This document shows positions 8,320-16,336 of a stretch of DNA of 64,000 nucleotides, piece after piece. The notes beneath the pieces were generated by a model. That model did not search any database. It was not told where the DNA came from and saw only the letters and a program-made list of their open reading frames with translations. Both the position numbers and the translations under genes were made by a program. The stretch spans positions 496,001-560,000 of the forward strand of contig NZ_CP138632.1 in the NCBI RefSeq assembly GCF_036456085.1, written 5' to 3'. Source of the stretch: Veillonella parvula (GTDB lineage: Bacteria; Bacillota; Negativicutes; Veillonellales; Veillonellaceae). The first letter of the stretch is position 1. Every line of letters begins with the position of its first letter.

Positions 8320-10504
8320 ATTTAGGAATACAGAACGAGCGTTTGAGGAATCAATCTTCAATACTCAAGTTTTAGTTAATACAAAGCCATTTATAACTTA
8401 TAGCCAATGGGCACATACTATATTGGGATCTATAATAATTGGCACTATATTAGGATATGGTAAATATTATCCCGTACTTAGTCAAATGCATTATATTTTT
8501 GCGATTGCCTTAGCTATTATTGGTGTAACTGTTATTAAAATAATGCAATCTTATTGTAGGTGGCGTTTATATGCCAATTTATTAATATTAGTTTTTGCTG
8601 CAATGGGATTATCCTATTATCATACAGACTTACAAATTATTAATTATAGTAGCTATACATCATACTATTTACAGCAAGAAGGAGAATATCTAGGTACTGT
8701 TGTATCATCTCCTGAAATAGTAAATCTAGATGGACAGGAATATTACAAATATAATGTAGAGTTACATGGATTACATCCCTATAAAGATTCTGCTAAAAAT
8801 GACTATATTAAGGCACAGGGTCGATTACAGATTTACTCAAAGGTATCTGCTACAAAGTATACAATACGGCTAGGGGAACAAGCAATAATTGAAGGTACAC
8901 CAAAAAGCTTATTTCTCATTGAAGAGGAAGGACGCATTAATCTTAGAGGCAGATATATGAGCTCTAATACAAGAGGTCGAATCTATGATGGTGTATATCG
9001 ATCTGCTACTAATAAAGATTTACAAGCATTCCACTTTAAAGAAACATTTTCTGAAAAACTATATGGAAAAAGTTTATATTTATGTGGTCAAATACGAGAA
9101 TCTATTGAAAAAAATATTGCTAGTAATCTAGATGGTCCACAAAAGGTATTAGCACAAGCCTTATGCTTGGGTGGTCATTATAGTGAGCTAGGGGAAAAGC
9201 GAATGAAAGATTTTGCTTATACGGGTCTCATCCATATTTTATCTATCTCTGGCTCACATATTGCACTGCTATTAGCCTTAATTTACGGTTTAGGAAGACT
9301 CGTTAAATTAGGGAAGCGCACATGCTTAATTTTAGGTATATTAGTAGCTTGTATATATTGCTGTATCGTTGGTGGAGATGCACCTGTTATACGTGCAACG
9401 ATGATGAGTATACTCATGTGCATGGCTTATGTAAAAGGACGATTATATCAAGCTAAACAGGCTTTATGTATATGCGCTATACTATGTCTTGTATATGATC
9501 CTTTTTCTTTGTTTGATGTAAGCTTTCAACTATCCTTTGGTGCAACCTATGGTTTACTTATATGGGGGAAGGTACTATATGAACGGATACAATGGCTACC
9601 AAAATGGATTAAAACACCCCTTGTTTTATGTGTGTCAGCACAGTTGCTCATCTTGCCGCTACAGCTGTATTACTTTCACTATATTAGTATTGCTAGTTTA
9701 TTAGCAGCTTGCATAGTAGCACCTATATTAGATATATCCATCATTTTAATCTTTATAAGCACTGTTATTAGCTATGTAATGTCTATATCTTTTCCATGGT
9801 CTTTGATAGATGTACTATTACGCATATCGTTATATTTAAATCATGTCTTAGGGAGTAGTGGTAGTTTACTTTGGCTTGGTATGATGCATCTTTATTGTGT
9901 TTATGTATATTATACTTTACTAGGTCTGTTTACGTACTTTTTGACACATAAGAAGAAGTATACTGTATATGTAGTAATGTCCTTATTATGCATGGTTGCA
10001 GCCTATGGTGTTTCATACTATGTGACTCATCATCACAAGAATACGTTAATCCATTATATTCCTATGAAACAGTGTAATGTGCTGCTGTGTATAGCACCAA
10101 ACCATGAACAGGCATATTTGTTAATCGATGCACCAGATTATATTAAAACAATGCCTAATGAAAGTCTAATTAATCAAACTATTAGGGCATATGGCATGAA
10201 TCCTAGAATGGTAAAAGTTAAGTACTTTCACAGTAACGGTTCGGCAAGGGTAATATATAAAAATGGTATGAACCAAATAGTCGTATATAATGGACAAAGT
10301 AGAGAAAAAAATCTAAAATTAAATGATAAGGTTAATGTTTTATTTATAACGAGTCGATTTAGTGTAATGCATGAAATTGATCGTATTTCACCGCGTAGTA
10401 CTGTTTTGTTTAGTAGTCCTCATGGTGCTTTACGCGATGTGGATCCATCATCAGAACATATGTATATAATGGGATACAGCTTTATTAAAGATATCTATCT
10501 GTGA
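8276..10504 (+). CDS. comEC: ComEC/Rec2-type DNA-uptake channel lacking a clear metallo-beta-lactamase site
   Basis: ComEC is the inner-membrane channel for single-stranded DNA in transformation. The 742-residue protein has an N-terminal membrane region, a soluble DUF4131-like (OB) section (about 115-260), and the Competence domain (about 270-560) with HILSISGSHIALLLALIYG and GGDAPVIRATMMS. The C-terminal about 155 residues start like the usual beta-lactamase-fold domain (LLIDAPD), but the HxHxDH metal motif is absent. The start is GTG 8276 or ATG 8279 inside comEA, after AAGGGGGTGAAGGG. The family call is sure; loss of nuclease chemistry is inferred. Confidence 0.93.
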   Translation: MMAYLRRLKIKLQSKFRNTERAFEESIFNTQVLVNTKPFITYSQWAHTILGSIIIGTILGYGKYYPVLSQMHYIFAIALAIIGVTVIKIMQSYCRWRLYANLLILVFAAMGLSYYHTDLQIINYSSYTSYYLQQEGEYLGTVVSSPEIVNLDGQEYYKYNVELHGLHPYKDSAKNDYIKAQGRLQIYSKVSATKYTIRLGEQAIIEGTPKSLFLIEEEGRINLRGRYMSSNTRGRIYDGVYRSATNKDLQAFHFKETFSEKLYGKSLYLCGQIRESIEKNIASNLDGPQKVLAQALCLGGHYSELGEKRMKDFAYTGLIHILSISGSHIALLLALIYGLGRLVKLGKRTCLILGILVACIYCCIVGGDAPVIRATMMSILMCMAYVKGRLYQAKQALCICAILCLVYDPFSLFDVSFQLSFGATYGLLIWGKVLYERIQWLPKWIKTPLVLCVSAQLLILPLQLYYFHYISIASLLAACIVAPILDISIILIFISTVISYVMSISFPWSLIDVLLRISLYLNHVLGSSGSLLWLGMMHLYCVYVYYTLLGLFTYFLTHKKKYTVYVVMSLLCMVAAYGVSYYVTHHHKNTLIHYIPMKQCNVLLCIAPNHEQAYLLIDAPDYIKTMPNESLINQTIRAYGMNPRMVKVKYFHSNGSARVIYKNGMNQIVVYNGQSREKNLKLNDKVNVLFITSRFSVMHEIDRISPRSTVLFSSPHGALRDVDPSSEHMYIMGYSFIKDIYL

Positions 10505-10515
10505 AAGGAGGGAAC

Positions 10516-11493
10516 ATGGCACATATTCAACTCATCTATGGCGACGAACCACAATTAATTGAAGAAGAAAAACGTAAATTTTTAAGTGCCTATCCAGACC
10601 TTCCAGTGACTGTATTAGATGATGAGGTGGGCCCACAAAAAATAAGTGAAAAACTATGTGAAGATTCACTTTTTGGCGATCAAAAGGTCTTCTGTTTAGT
10701 TAATTTGCCTATCATTCGTAAAAGTGGCAAAAATAGTGATGCTTGGATTCCATTGTATGAACTCCTCTTGGAATATAATGGAGATAATCCTATCGTTTTG
10801 ATTTATCATGATATGATTGATAAACGTATTAAGCAGAATAAAGAGATTTTAGAAAAAATACCAAATCATCAATGTAAGCGTCTTGAAGGGGCAGACCTCG
10901 TGATGTGGATACGTCAGTACTGTACGTCTAACGGCTTTAAAATGACGCCTGATGCACAGGAATATGTGGCTCATCTCATTGATTTGTGGCAAGAGGTACC
11001 TGTTTCTTTTATGAGAACTGAGTTTGACCGATATTTTTTACAGATTACTGGGGAAAAGGTTATTACCAAAGAATTTCTCGAAGAAAACGGTAGTGACTAT
11101 GGAGCCAAAAACATTTTTACTTTTAAAGAGGCTCTATTAAAAAGAGATATCGATACATTACTTGAACTATTTCCATTTATGTTCGGCTATAAAGAATTAG
11201 ACCGTGCTATGAGCTATATTGAGGGGCAATTACGTTTACAGTTGCTAGTTAGCGAATGTCGCCAAGTGGGTATGTCTGTTCAAGCCATACAAAACTTATG
11301 TAAGGATCATGATTCGTCATTTAAACCATATCCGATTAAGCTAGCTTACGAAGCAAGTCCTAGAATTTCAGTTAAGGCCTTGCGAGCTTTATTAAAAGGG
11401 CTTTATGAGATTATATTAGATAGCCGTAGCAGCAAGGGCGATATTTGGCGATTTAGAGATTTATGTATTACCTACTGTGGGTATAAGGGATAA
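10516..11493 (+). CDS. holA: DNA polymerase III delta subunit
   Basis: Delta opens the sliding clamp as part of the clamp loader. The protein starts MAHIQLIYGDEPQLIEEEK, the standard HolA opening with the degenerate nucleotide-fold segment, and ends in the helical collar domain (EGQLRLQLLV, LYEIILDSRS). I chose ATG 10516, after AAAGGAGGG, giving 325 residues. A GTG at 10501 would overlap the comEC stop and add five residues unlike the family. The comEC-holA order is common in bacteria. The stop is two bases before polC, so comEA-comEC-holA-polC may be one transcript. Confidence 0.92.
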   Translation: MAHIQLIYGDEPQLIEEEKRKFLSAYPDLPVTVLDDEVGPQKISEKLCEDSLFGDQKVFCLVNLPIIRKSGKNSDAWIPLYELLLEYNGDNPIVLIYHDMIDKRIKQNKEILEKIPNHQCKRLEGADLVMWIRQYCTSNGFKMTPDAQEYVAHLIDLWQEVPVSFMRTEFDRYFLQITGEKVITKEFLEENGSDYGAKNIFTFKEALLKRDIDTLLELFPFMFGYKELDRAMSYIEGQLRLQLLVSECRQVGMSVQAIQNLCKDHDSSFKPYPIKLAYEASPRISVKALRALLKGLYEIILDSRSSKGDIWRFRDLCITYCGYKG

Positions 11494-11495
11494 AA

Positions 11496-14400
11496 ATGAA
11501 AGTACGTTATCGTGTTGTACCAAAACAGAATAAGAAATCATCCTTCTATGTGAACTGTCATAGCCAACATGTGACGATTCAAGCAGCAGACTCTGCATTT
11601 TCCACATTGCTTAGTCTACGTGAAAGGTTGTCTGCATGGTATAAGGAAAAAAATATCTCTTTTGATGATATTCCAACAAATACAGATACAGCTTGTTGCT
11701 TTGCTTGGAAAGTAGATACTGAAACGGGTGAAGGGTTAGATACCTATTATTATGGCGGTGGCTGTGGTGCTGGTGAATGGATTGAAGCGGCTGAAGCACA
11801 ACGTGAAGCTGAAGAGGCTAAAAATCAAGAACCTAGAGGCAAGTCTTTTGCGGGTTATGACCAACAACATGAATATGATGATGTAGACGAAGATGATTTT
11901 GCCCCATTTGTAGAAGCTATTGAATTAGGCTATTTCAACAATAGTCCAGTTGTTGTGTCTCGTTCTAATCATACGGCTGCCGAATCTAGCAGTAGTGATA
12001 CTATCGCATCTGTGAGCAGTACACCTAAAGCAAGCAAAGGCTTTGGACCTAAAAAAACTACAAAATCTACGGCTAAAGGAAGTGAAGGGGATGGTAAATA
12101 TCCTCGTCGTGTACCAAAGGATGCACCTACTGATGAAGGCATGATTTTAGGACCTAAAATTGAAGGGGTCACATCTAAAATCATGGGCACCTTGGATACA
12201 CCTAGTGTAATTTTTGAAGGTGTCTTTGTTGGTTTAGATAAACGTGATACTAAGACGGGTAAAAGTATCGTTAACGGCAGCATTGTAGATGATACAAATA
12301 GCATTAAATTTATCAAGTTTACGAACAGTCCTGAAGAAGGGGATGAATTACTAAAACAACTAAAAGGCTTACAACGGGTTCGCGTACAAGGTAGTGTTAG
12401 CTTTGATGATCGTTTTGACAAGGATTATATTCTTTCTATTCGCAGTATTGAAGCAATAGAAACTACTAGTGTGGAACGAACTGAAAATCGTCCGGACTCT
12501 CGTGTGGAACTCCACTTACATACCAAGATGAGTGATAAAGATGCTCTTGTATCTGTAAAAGACTTGTTTAAAACAATTAAAAAATGGGGCCATCCTGCGG
12601 TGGCTATTACGGACCATGGCGTAGTACAAGCCTTCCCAGAAGCGCAAGCTCTTGGTAAGGAGTTAGGTGTTAAAGTTATCTATGGTGTAGAAGGTTACCT
12701 CATCGAAGATGAAACGGTAATAAAAGATGAAGAGCCTGTACTAGATAAAAAGAAAAAGAAAGAAAAAGATAAACGGTACCATATTATTTTATTAGCTAAG
12801 AATATGGTTGGTTTGCGTAATTTATATAAAATGATTTCCATTTCTCACCTTGAACATTACAAAGTTCGTCCGCGTTTGCCTCGCTCCGTTATTGAAGAAC
12901 ATCGTGAAGGTATTATCATCGGTTCTGCCTGTGAAGCAGGGGAGCTTATGCAATCCATTGTTCGTGGAGCTACAAAAGAAGAGCTTTTGGAAGTAGCATC
13001 CTTCTACGATTATCTTGAGATTCAACCACATACTAACAATACGTTTTTGGTTCGTAAAGGTCTCATGCCCGACGAGCAGGCACTTATTGATATGAATAAG
13101 ACCGTTATCGAATTAGGAGAAGCCTTAAACAAACCTGTATGTGCTACTTGTGACGTTCACTACCTGACACCAGAAGAAAAAATTTATCGTGAAATCATGT
13201 TAACTGCATGTGGTTATCCAGATGCAGACGAACAGCCAGATTTACATTTACGTACTACAGATGAAATGCTTGCGTCCTTCCCTTATTTAAGCGAAGAGAA
13301 AGCATACGAAGTAGTCGTTACTAATACACGTGCTATTAATGATAGCATTGAAGATATTAAGCCAGTGCCTGATGGTACATATTCACCTAAGATTGAAGGT
13401 GCTGACGAAGCTTTCACAGAAATGTGCTATAGAAATGCGAAGGCTATTTATGGTGATCTATTGCCTCGTGTCGTACAAGAACGTCTCGATTATGAATTGG
13501 ATTGTATTATTTCCAATGGTTACGGCGTATTGTATTACATCGCTCATAAGCTGGTAAAAAAATCTCTTGATGATGGGTATCTCGTAGGTTCCCGTGGTTC
13601 CGTAGGGTCATCCTTTGCCGCTACCATGTCTGAGATTACAGAGGTAAACCCATTACCGCCTCATTATGTATGCCCTAACTGTAAATATTCAGAATTCTTT
13701 GAAAAGGGTGAATATGCAGGGGGCTTTGACTTGCCTCGTAAAGACTGTCCTGAATGCGGTCATGCTTTACAAACAAATGGTCACGATATTCCATTTGCTA
13801 TTTTCCTTGGTTTCGAAGGTGATAAGGTTCCAGATATTGACCTTAACTTCTCTGGTGATTACCAAGCAAAAGCTCACAAATATACGGAAGAACTATTTGG
13901 CCGTGATAATGTATTTAAAGCAGGTACAATCGGCACTATAGCAGATAAAACTGCTTTTGGTTATGTTAAAAAGTACGCCGAAATTAGAGACATTCAAGCT
14001 CGTAATGGTTTTTTTGAACATTTAGCAAAGGGCTTTACAAATGTGAAGAATACTACAGGCCAACATCCTGGTGGTATTATGGTATGTCCTCGAGATATGG
14101 ATGTGCATCACTTTACGCCAATTCAACATCCAGCTAATAAAAAGGAAAGTGGCGTATTAACGACACACTTTGATTATCACTCCATTGAAGGTCGTATGAC
14201 TAAGCTTGATATTCTGGGCCATGATGATCCGACCATTATTCGTATGTTAGAGGATTTGACTGGTATCGATGCTAAGACAATACCATTTGATGATCCAAAG
14301 ACATTAAGCTTGTTCTCCTCTACAGAGGGGATTGGTTTAACACCTGAGCAATTGCAAGGTGACCAAGTAGCTAGCTTGGCTGTTCCAGAATGTGGCACGA

Positions 14401-15287
14401 AATTCGTACGGGGCATGCTTGAAGACTCTCGTCCCCAAACATTCTCTGATTTAGTTCGTATTTCTGGCTTTTCACATGGTACAAACGTATGGCTTGACAA
14501 TGCGCAAGATCTCATTAAAAATGGTACTTGTAAGTTGAATGAAGCCATTTCAACACGTGACGACGTAATGAACTTCTTGATTCATCGTGGTATGGATAGA
14601 AAACATAGTTTCTTCGTAATGGAAAACGTTCGTAAAGGTAAGGGTATTGAAAAACGAAATAAACAAGGGCAAGCTACGACGGAATTTGAAGCAGAAATGC
14701 GTGAAAATAATATTCCTGAATGGTTTATTGAATCTTGTAAAAAGATTTCCTATCTATTCCCACGGGCCCATGCGGTAGCTTACGTAATGATGGCTTTCCG
14801 TATTGCTTGGTTTAAGGTATATCATCCATTGGCATTTTATGCAGCTTACTTCTCCATTCGTGCGAAAGCCTTCGATTTACGGATCATGACAGGGGACCTC
14901 AAAACACAATTGACCGAGTTTAACCGTATCAAGGCTCTTGATCGTGCTGCCAGTCCTAAAGATAAGGACCTTATGAGTGCCTTGGAAGTATCTATGGAGA
15001 TGTATCAACGGGGCTATCGTTTTATTAATGTAGATATTCAACATTCCGAAGCTAGACGCTTTAGTATTAAGGATGGCGCTTTATTGCCACCATTCTTAGC
15101 CATTGATTCTCTAGGTGAAACAGTGGCTGATGCTATCGTCGAGGAAAGAAATGAACGTCCATTTACATCTCTAAAAGACTTACAACGCCGTTGTAAAGTA
15201 TCAAATACCATCATTGATCTTATGAAAGACCTCAAATGCTGTGGTGAACTTCCTGAAGACGAACAAATGTCACTGTTTGGAGCATAA
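11496..15287 (+). CDS. polC: DNA polymerase III alpha subunit, PolC type, without the exonuclease insert
   Basis: This is the Gram-positive type replicative polymerase. In order: a divergent N-terminal domain (1-125), a low-complexity linker, an OB domain (about 215-325), the PHP domain (HLHT near 342, ITDHG near 370), the zinc pair CPNC/CPEC (about 725-755), the catalytic PDIDLNFSG (near 785), fingers and tail, ending with the clamp-binding QMSLF. PolC normally carries a DnaQ-like exonuclease inserted in PHP. Here the insertion point (about residues 401-427) holds only a charged linker (KKKKKEKDK). Length is 1263 against about 1430-1470 for Bacillus-type PolC. Proofreading must come from elsewhere or be absent. 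Confidence 0.95.
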   Translation: MKVRYRVVPKQNKKSSFYVNCHSQHVTIQAADSAFSTLLSLRERLSAWYKEKNISFDDIPTNTDTACCFAWKVDTETGEGLDTYYYGGGCGAGEWIEAAEAQREAEEAKNQEPRGKSFAGYDQQHEYDDVDEDDFAPFVEAIELGYFNNSPVVVSRSNHTAAESSSSDTIASVSSTPKASKGFGPKKTTKSTAKGSEGDGKYPRRVPKDAPTDEGMILGPKIEGVTSKIMGTLDTPSVIFEGVFVGLDKRDTKTGKSIVNGSIVDDTNSIKFIKFTNSPEEGDELLKQLKGLQRVRVQGSVSFDDRFDKDYILSIRSIEAIETTSVERTENRPDSRVELHLHTKMSDKDALVSVKDLFKTIKKWGHPAVAITDHGVVQAFPEAQALGKELGVKVIYGVEGYLIEDETVIKDEEPVLDKKKKKEKDKRYHIILLAKNMVGLRNLYKMISISHLEHYKVRPRLPRSVIEEHREGIIIGSACEAGELMQSIVRGATKEELLEVASFYDYLEIQPHTNNTFLVRKGLMPDEQALIDMNKTVIELGEALNKPVCATCDVHYLTPEEKIYREIMLTACGYPDADEQPDLHLRTTDEMLASFPYLSEEKAYEVVVTNTRAINDSIEDIKPVPDGTYSPKIEGADEAFTEMCYRNAKAIYGDLLPRVVQERLDYELDCIISNGYGVLYYIAHKLVKKSLDDGYLVGSRGSVGSSFAATMSEITEVNPLPPHYVCPNCKYSEFFEKGEYAGGFDLPRKDCPECGHALQTNGHDIPFAIFLGFEGDKVPDIDLNFSGDYQAKAHKYTEELFGRDNVFKAGTIGTIADKTAFGYVKKYAEIRDIQARNGFFEHLAKGFTNVKNTTGQHPGGIMVCPRDMDVHHFTPIQHPANKKESGVLTTHFDYHSIEGRMTKLDILGHDDPTIIRMLEDLTGIDAKTIPFDDPKTLSLFSSTEGIGLTPEQLQGDQVASLAVPECGTKFVRGMLEDSRPQTFSDLVRISGFSHGTNVWLDNAQDLIKNGTCKLNEAISTRDDVMNFLIHRGMDRKHSFFVMENVRKGKGIEKRNKQGQATTEFEAEMRENNIPEWFIESCKKISYLFPRAHAVAYVMMAFRIAWFKVYHPLAFYAAYFSIRAKAFDLRIMTGDLKTQLTEFNRIKALDRAASPKDKDLMSALEVSMEMYQRGYRFINVDIQHSEARRFSIKDGALLPPFLAIDSLGETVADAIVEERNERPFTSLKDLQRRCKVSNTIIDLMKDLKCCGELPEDEQMSLFGA

Positions 15288-15318
15288 TAAAATATAAGAT
15301 AAGACTTAAATACAAAGT

Positions 15319-15357
15319 AAGCACTATATACCAAATGTTGATATAGTGCTTATTTTT
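15319..15357 (+). terminator. Intrinsic terminator after polC
   Basis: AAGCACTATAT pairs with ATATAGTGCTT (11 pairs) around an 11-base loop, followed by ATTTTT. It closes the comEA-polC transcription unit. Confidence 0.85.
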
Positions 15358-15414
15358 ATGTAGTTTGCTACAATATAATTAATATATATCATTGGTGCAA
15401 GGGAGTGTTATGTA

Positions 15415-15726
15415 ATGATAAGTGGGGTATTAAAAGTTTTAGGAATCAACTCATCGGATTGTAATGATTATAAAGAACCCAAAATAAATTTGGAAGGTAA
15501 TAATAGTGAATCTAACATCACTGAGGAAGTGCAAAATCACGATGTTGAACTAGAATTTTGGGATATTGAGTCTGAGGATACACCAGTACTAGAAGAATCA
15601 GATATTCCAGGTGTATACTTTAATGAATTCCTGGAATATGTAGATGAAGAGGGGAATATATTATCTCCATCAGAGGTCGATGCGATACGGTATAAAGAGG
15701 ATTACGAGGATGACTATTATAGATAG
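15415..15726 (+). CDS. Small acidic protein of unknown function
   Basis: I do not recognise this 103-residue protein. About a third of its residues are Asp or Glu. It has no signal peptide, membrane segment or cysteine pair, and only one cysteine. The C-terminal half (GVYFNEFLEYVDEEGN to DDYYR) looks more ordered than the middle, which is likely unstructured. The start ATG follows AAGGGAGTG. It sits between polC and a duplicated-domain protein transcribed in the same direction 56 bases downstream. The acidic character and small neighbour resemble immunity-protein loci, but no toxin gene is present. It lies in lower-GC sequence than its neighbours. Confidence 0.6.
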   Translation: MISGVLKVLGINSSDCNDYKEPKINLEGNNSESNITEEVQNHDVELEFWDIESEDTPVLEESDIPGVYFNEFLEYVDEEGNILSPSEVDAIRYKEDYEDDYYR

Positions 15727-15782
15727 AAATAATTAAAGTGTAATTTTTATCTTGTTATTATATTAAAGTAAGTTGGTGAATT

Positions 15783-16241
15783 ATGAGAGTTCCAATATAT
15801 GAAGCTTTAGCACACTATAAAAAAAATGAAGAGCTACCTTATACAGAATATTTTGGATTAGGATTTTTTTCTGATATATCATTAGCTGAAGAGGCTCTAG
15901 TTGAATCTAAAATATTGTCTGGATTTTCTAAGTTAAATGATGATTCCTTTTCTATAAAAACTCACTATTTAAATGATTGTACTCATATAGGTGATGATAT
16001 TAACTATGAAATAGTAAATAACAAAATTTATGGTGTTTGGTATGATTACGATATAGATCCATATTATTCCAGTTCTGGATACATAGGTTTATTTAGCACT
16101 TTAGAATATGCAGAGAAAGCATTAGATTGGTATAAGACCTGGGATATATTTAATGTATATGGTTTAGATTGTTTAGGAATTGATACAATTACTCTCAATT
16201 TAAGGGGCTGGACTGAAGGTTTTATAACAGTATATGATTAA
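15783..16241 (+). CDS. Protein with two tandem DUF7336-like units
   Basis: The 152-residue protein contains two copies of one pattern. Copy 1 (about 22-65) reads GLGFFSDISLAEEALVESK then GFSKLNDDSFSIKTHYLND. Copy 2 (about 95-150) reads YIGLFSTLEYAEKALDWYK then GIDTITLN and WTEGFI. The short strand, AEKAL helix, strand and WTEGF ending resemble the small DUF7336 family, which is normally a single unit of about 70 residues. I assign this by pattern, without a search. Function is unknown; related small proteins occur scattered and in immunity-like settings. The start ATG follows TTGGTGAATT. It ends at a strong terminator shared with poxB. Confidence 0.65.
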   Translation: MRVPIYEALAHYKKNEELPYTEYFGLGFFSDISLAEEALVESKILSGFSKLNDDSFSIKTHYLNDCTHIGDDINYEIVNNKIYGVWYDYDIDPYYSSSGYIGLFSTLEYAEKALDWYKTWDIFNVYGLDCLGIDTITLNLRGWTEGFITVYD

Positions 16242-16252
16242 AATTATGCAAT

Positions 16253-16287
16253 AAAAGAGGTGTCATCATTTGATGACGCCTCTTTTT
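16253..16287. terminator. Bidirectional intrinsic terminator
   Basis: AAAAGAGGTGTCATCA and TGATGACGCCTCTTTT pair over 16 positions with one G-U and a two-base gap, followed by T's. It lies between convergent genes. Confidence 0.85.
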
Positions 16288-16336
16288 GAAAGTTTTGCAG
16301 TTTATTTATTTTGGCAGATTTTGTAAATTGGCAATA

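Noticed and set aside
10501-10515. GTG 10501 as the start of holA.
   Set aside because: It would place the ribosome site inside the gene and add MKGGN before the family-conserved opening at 10516.
11969-12421. A 150-residue open frame antisense to polC.
   Set aside because: It lies opposite clearly conserved PolC sequence, has low-complexity serine/proline composition and no ribosome site.
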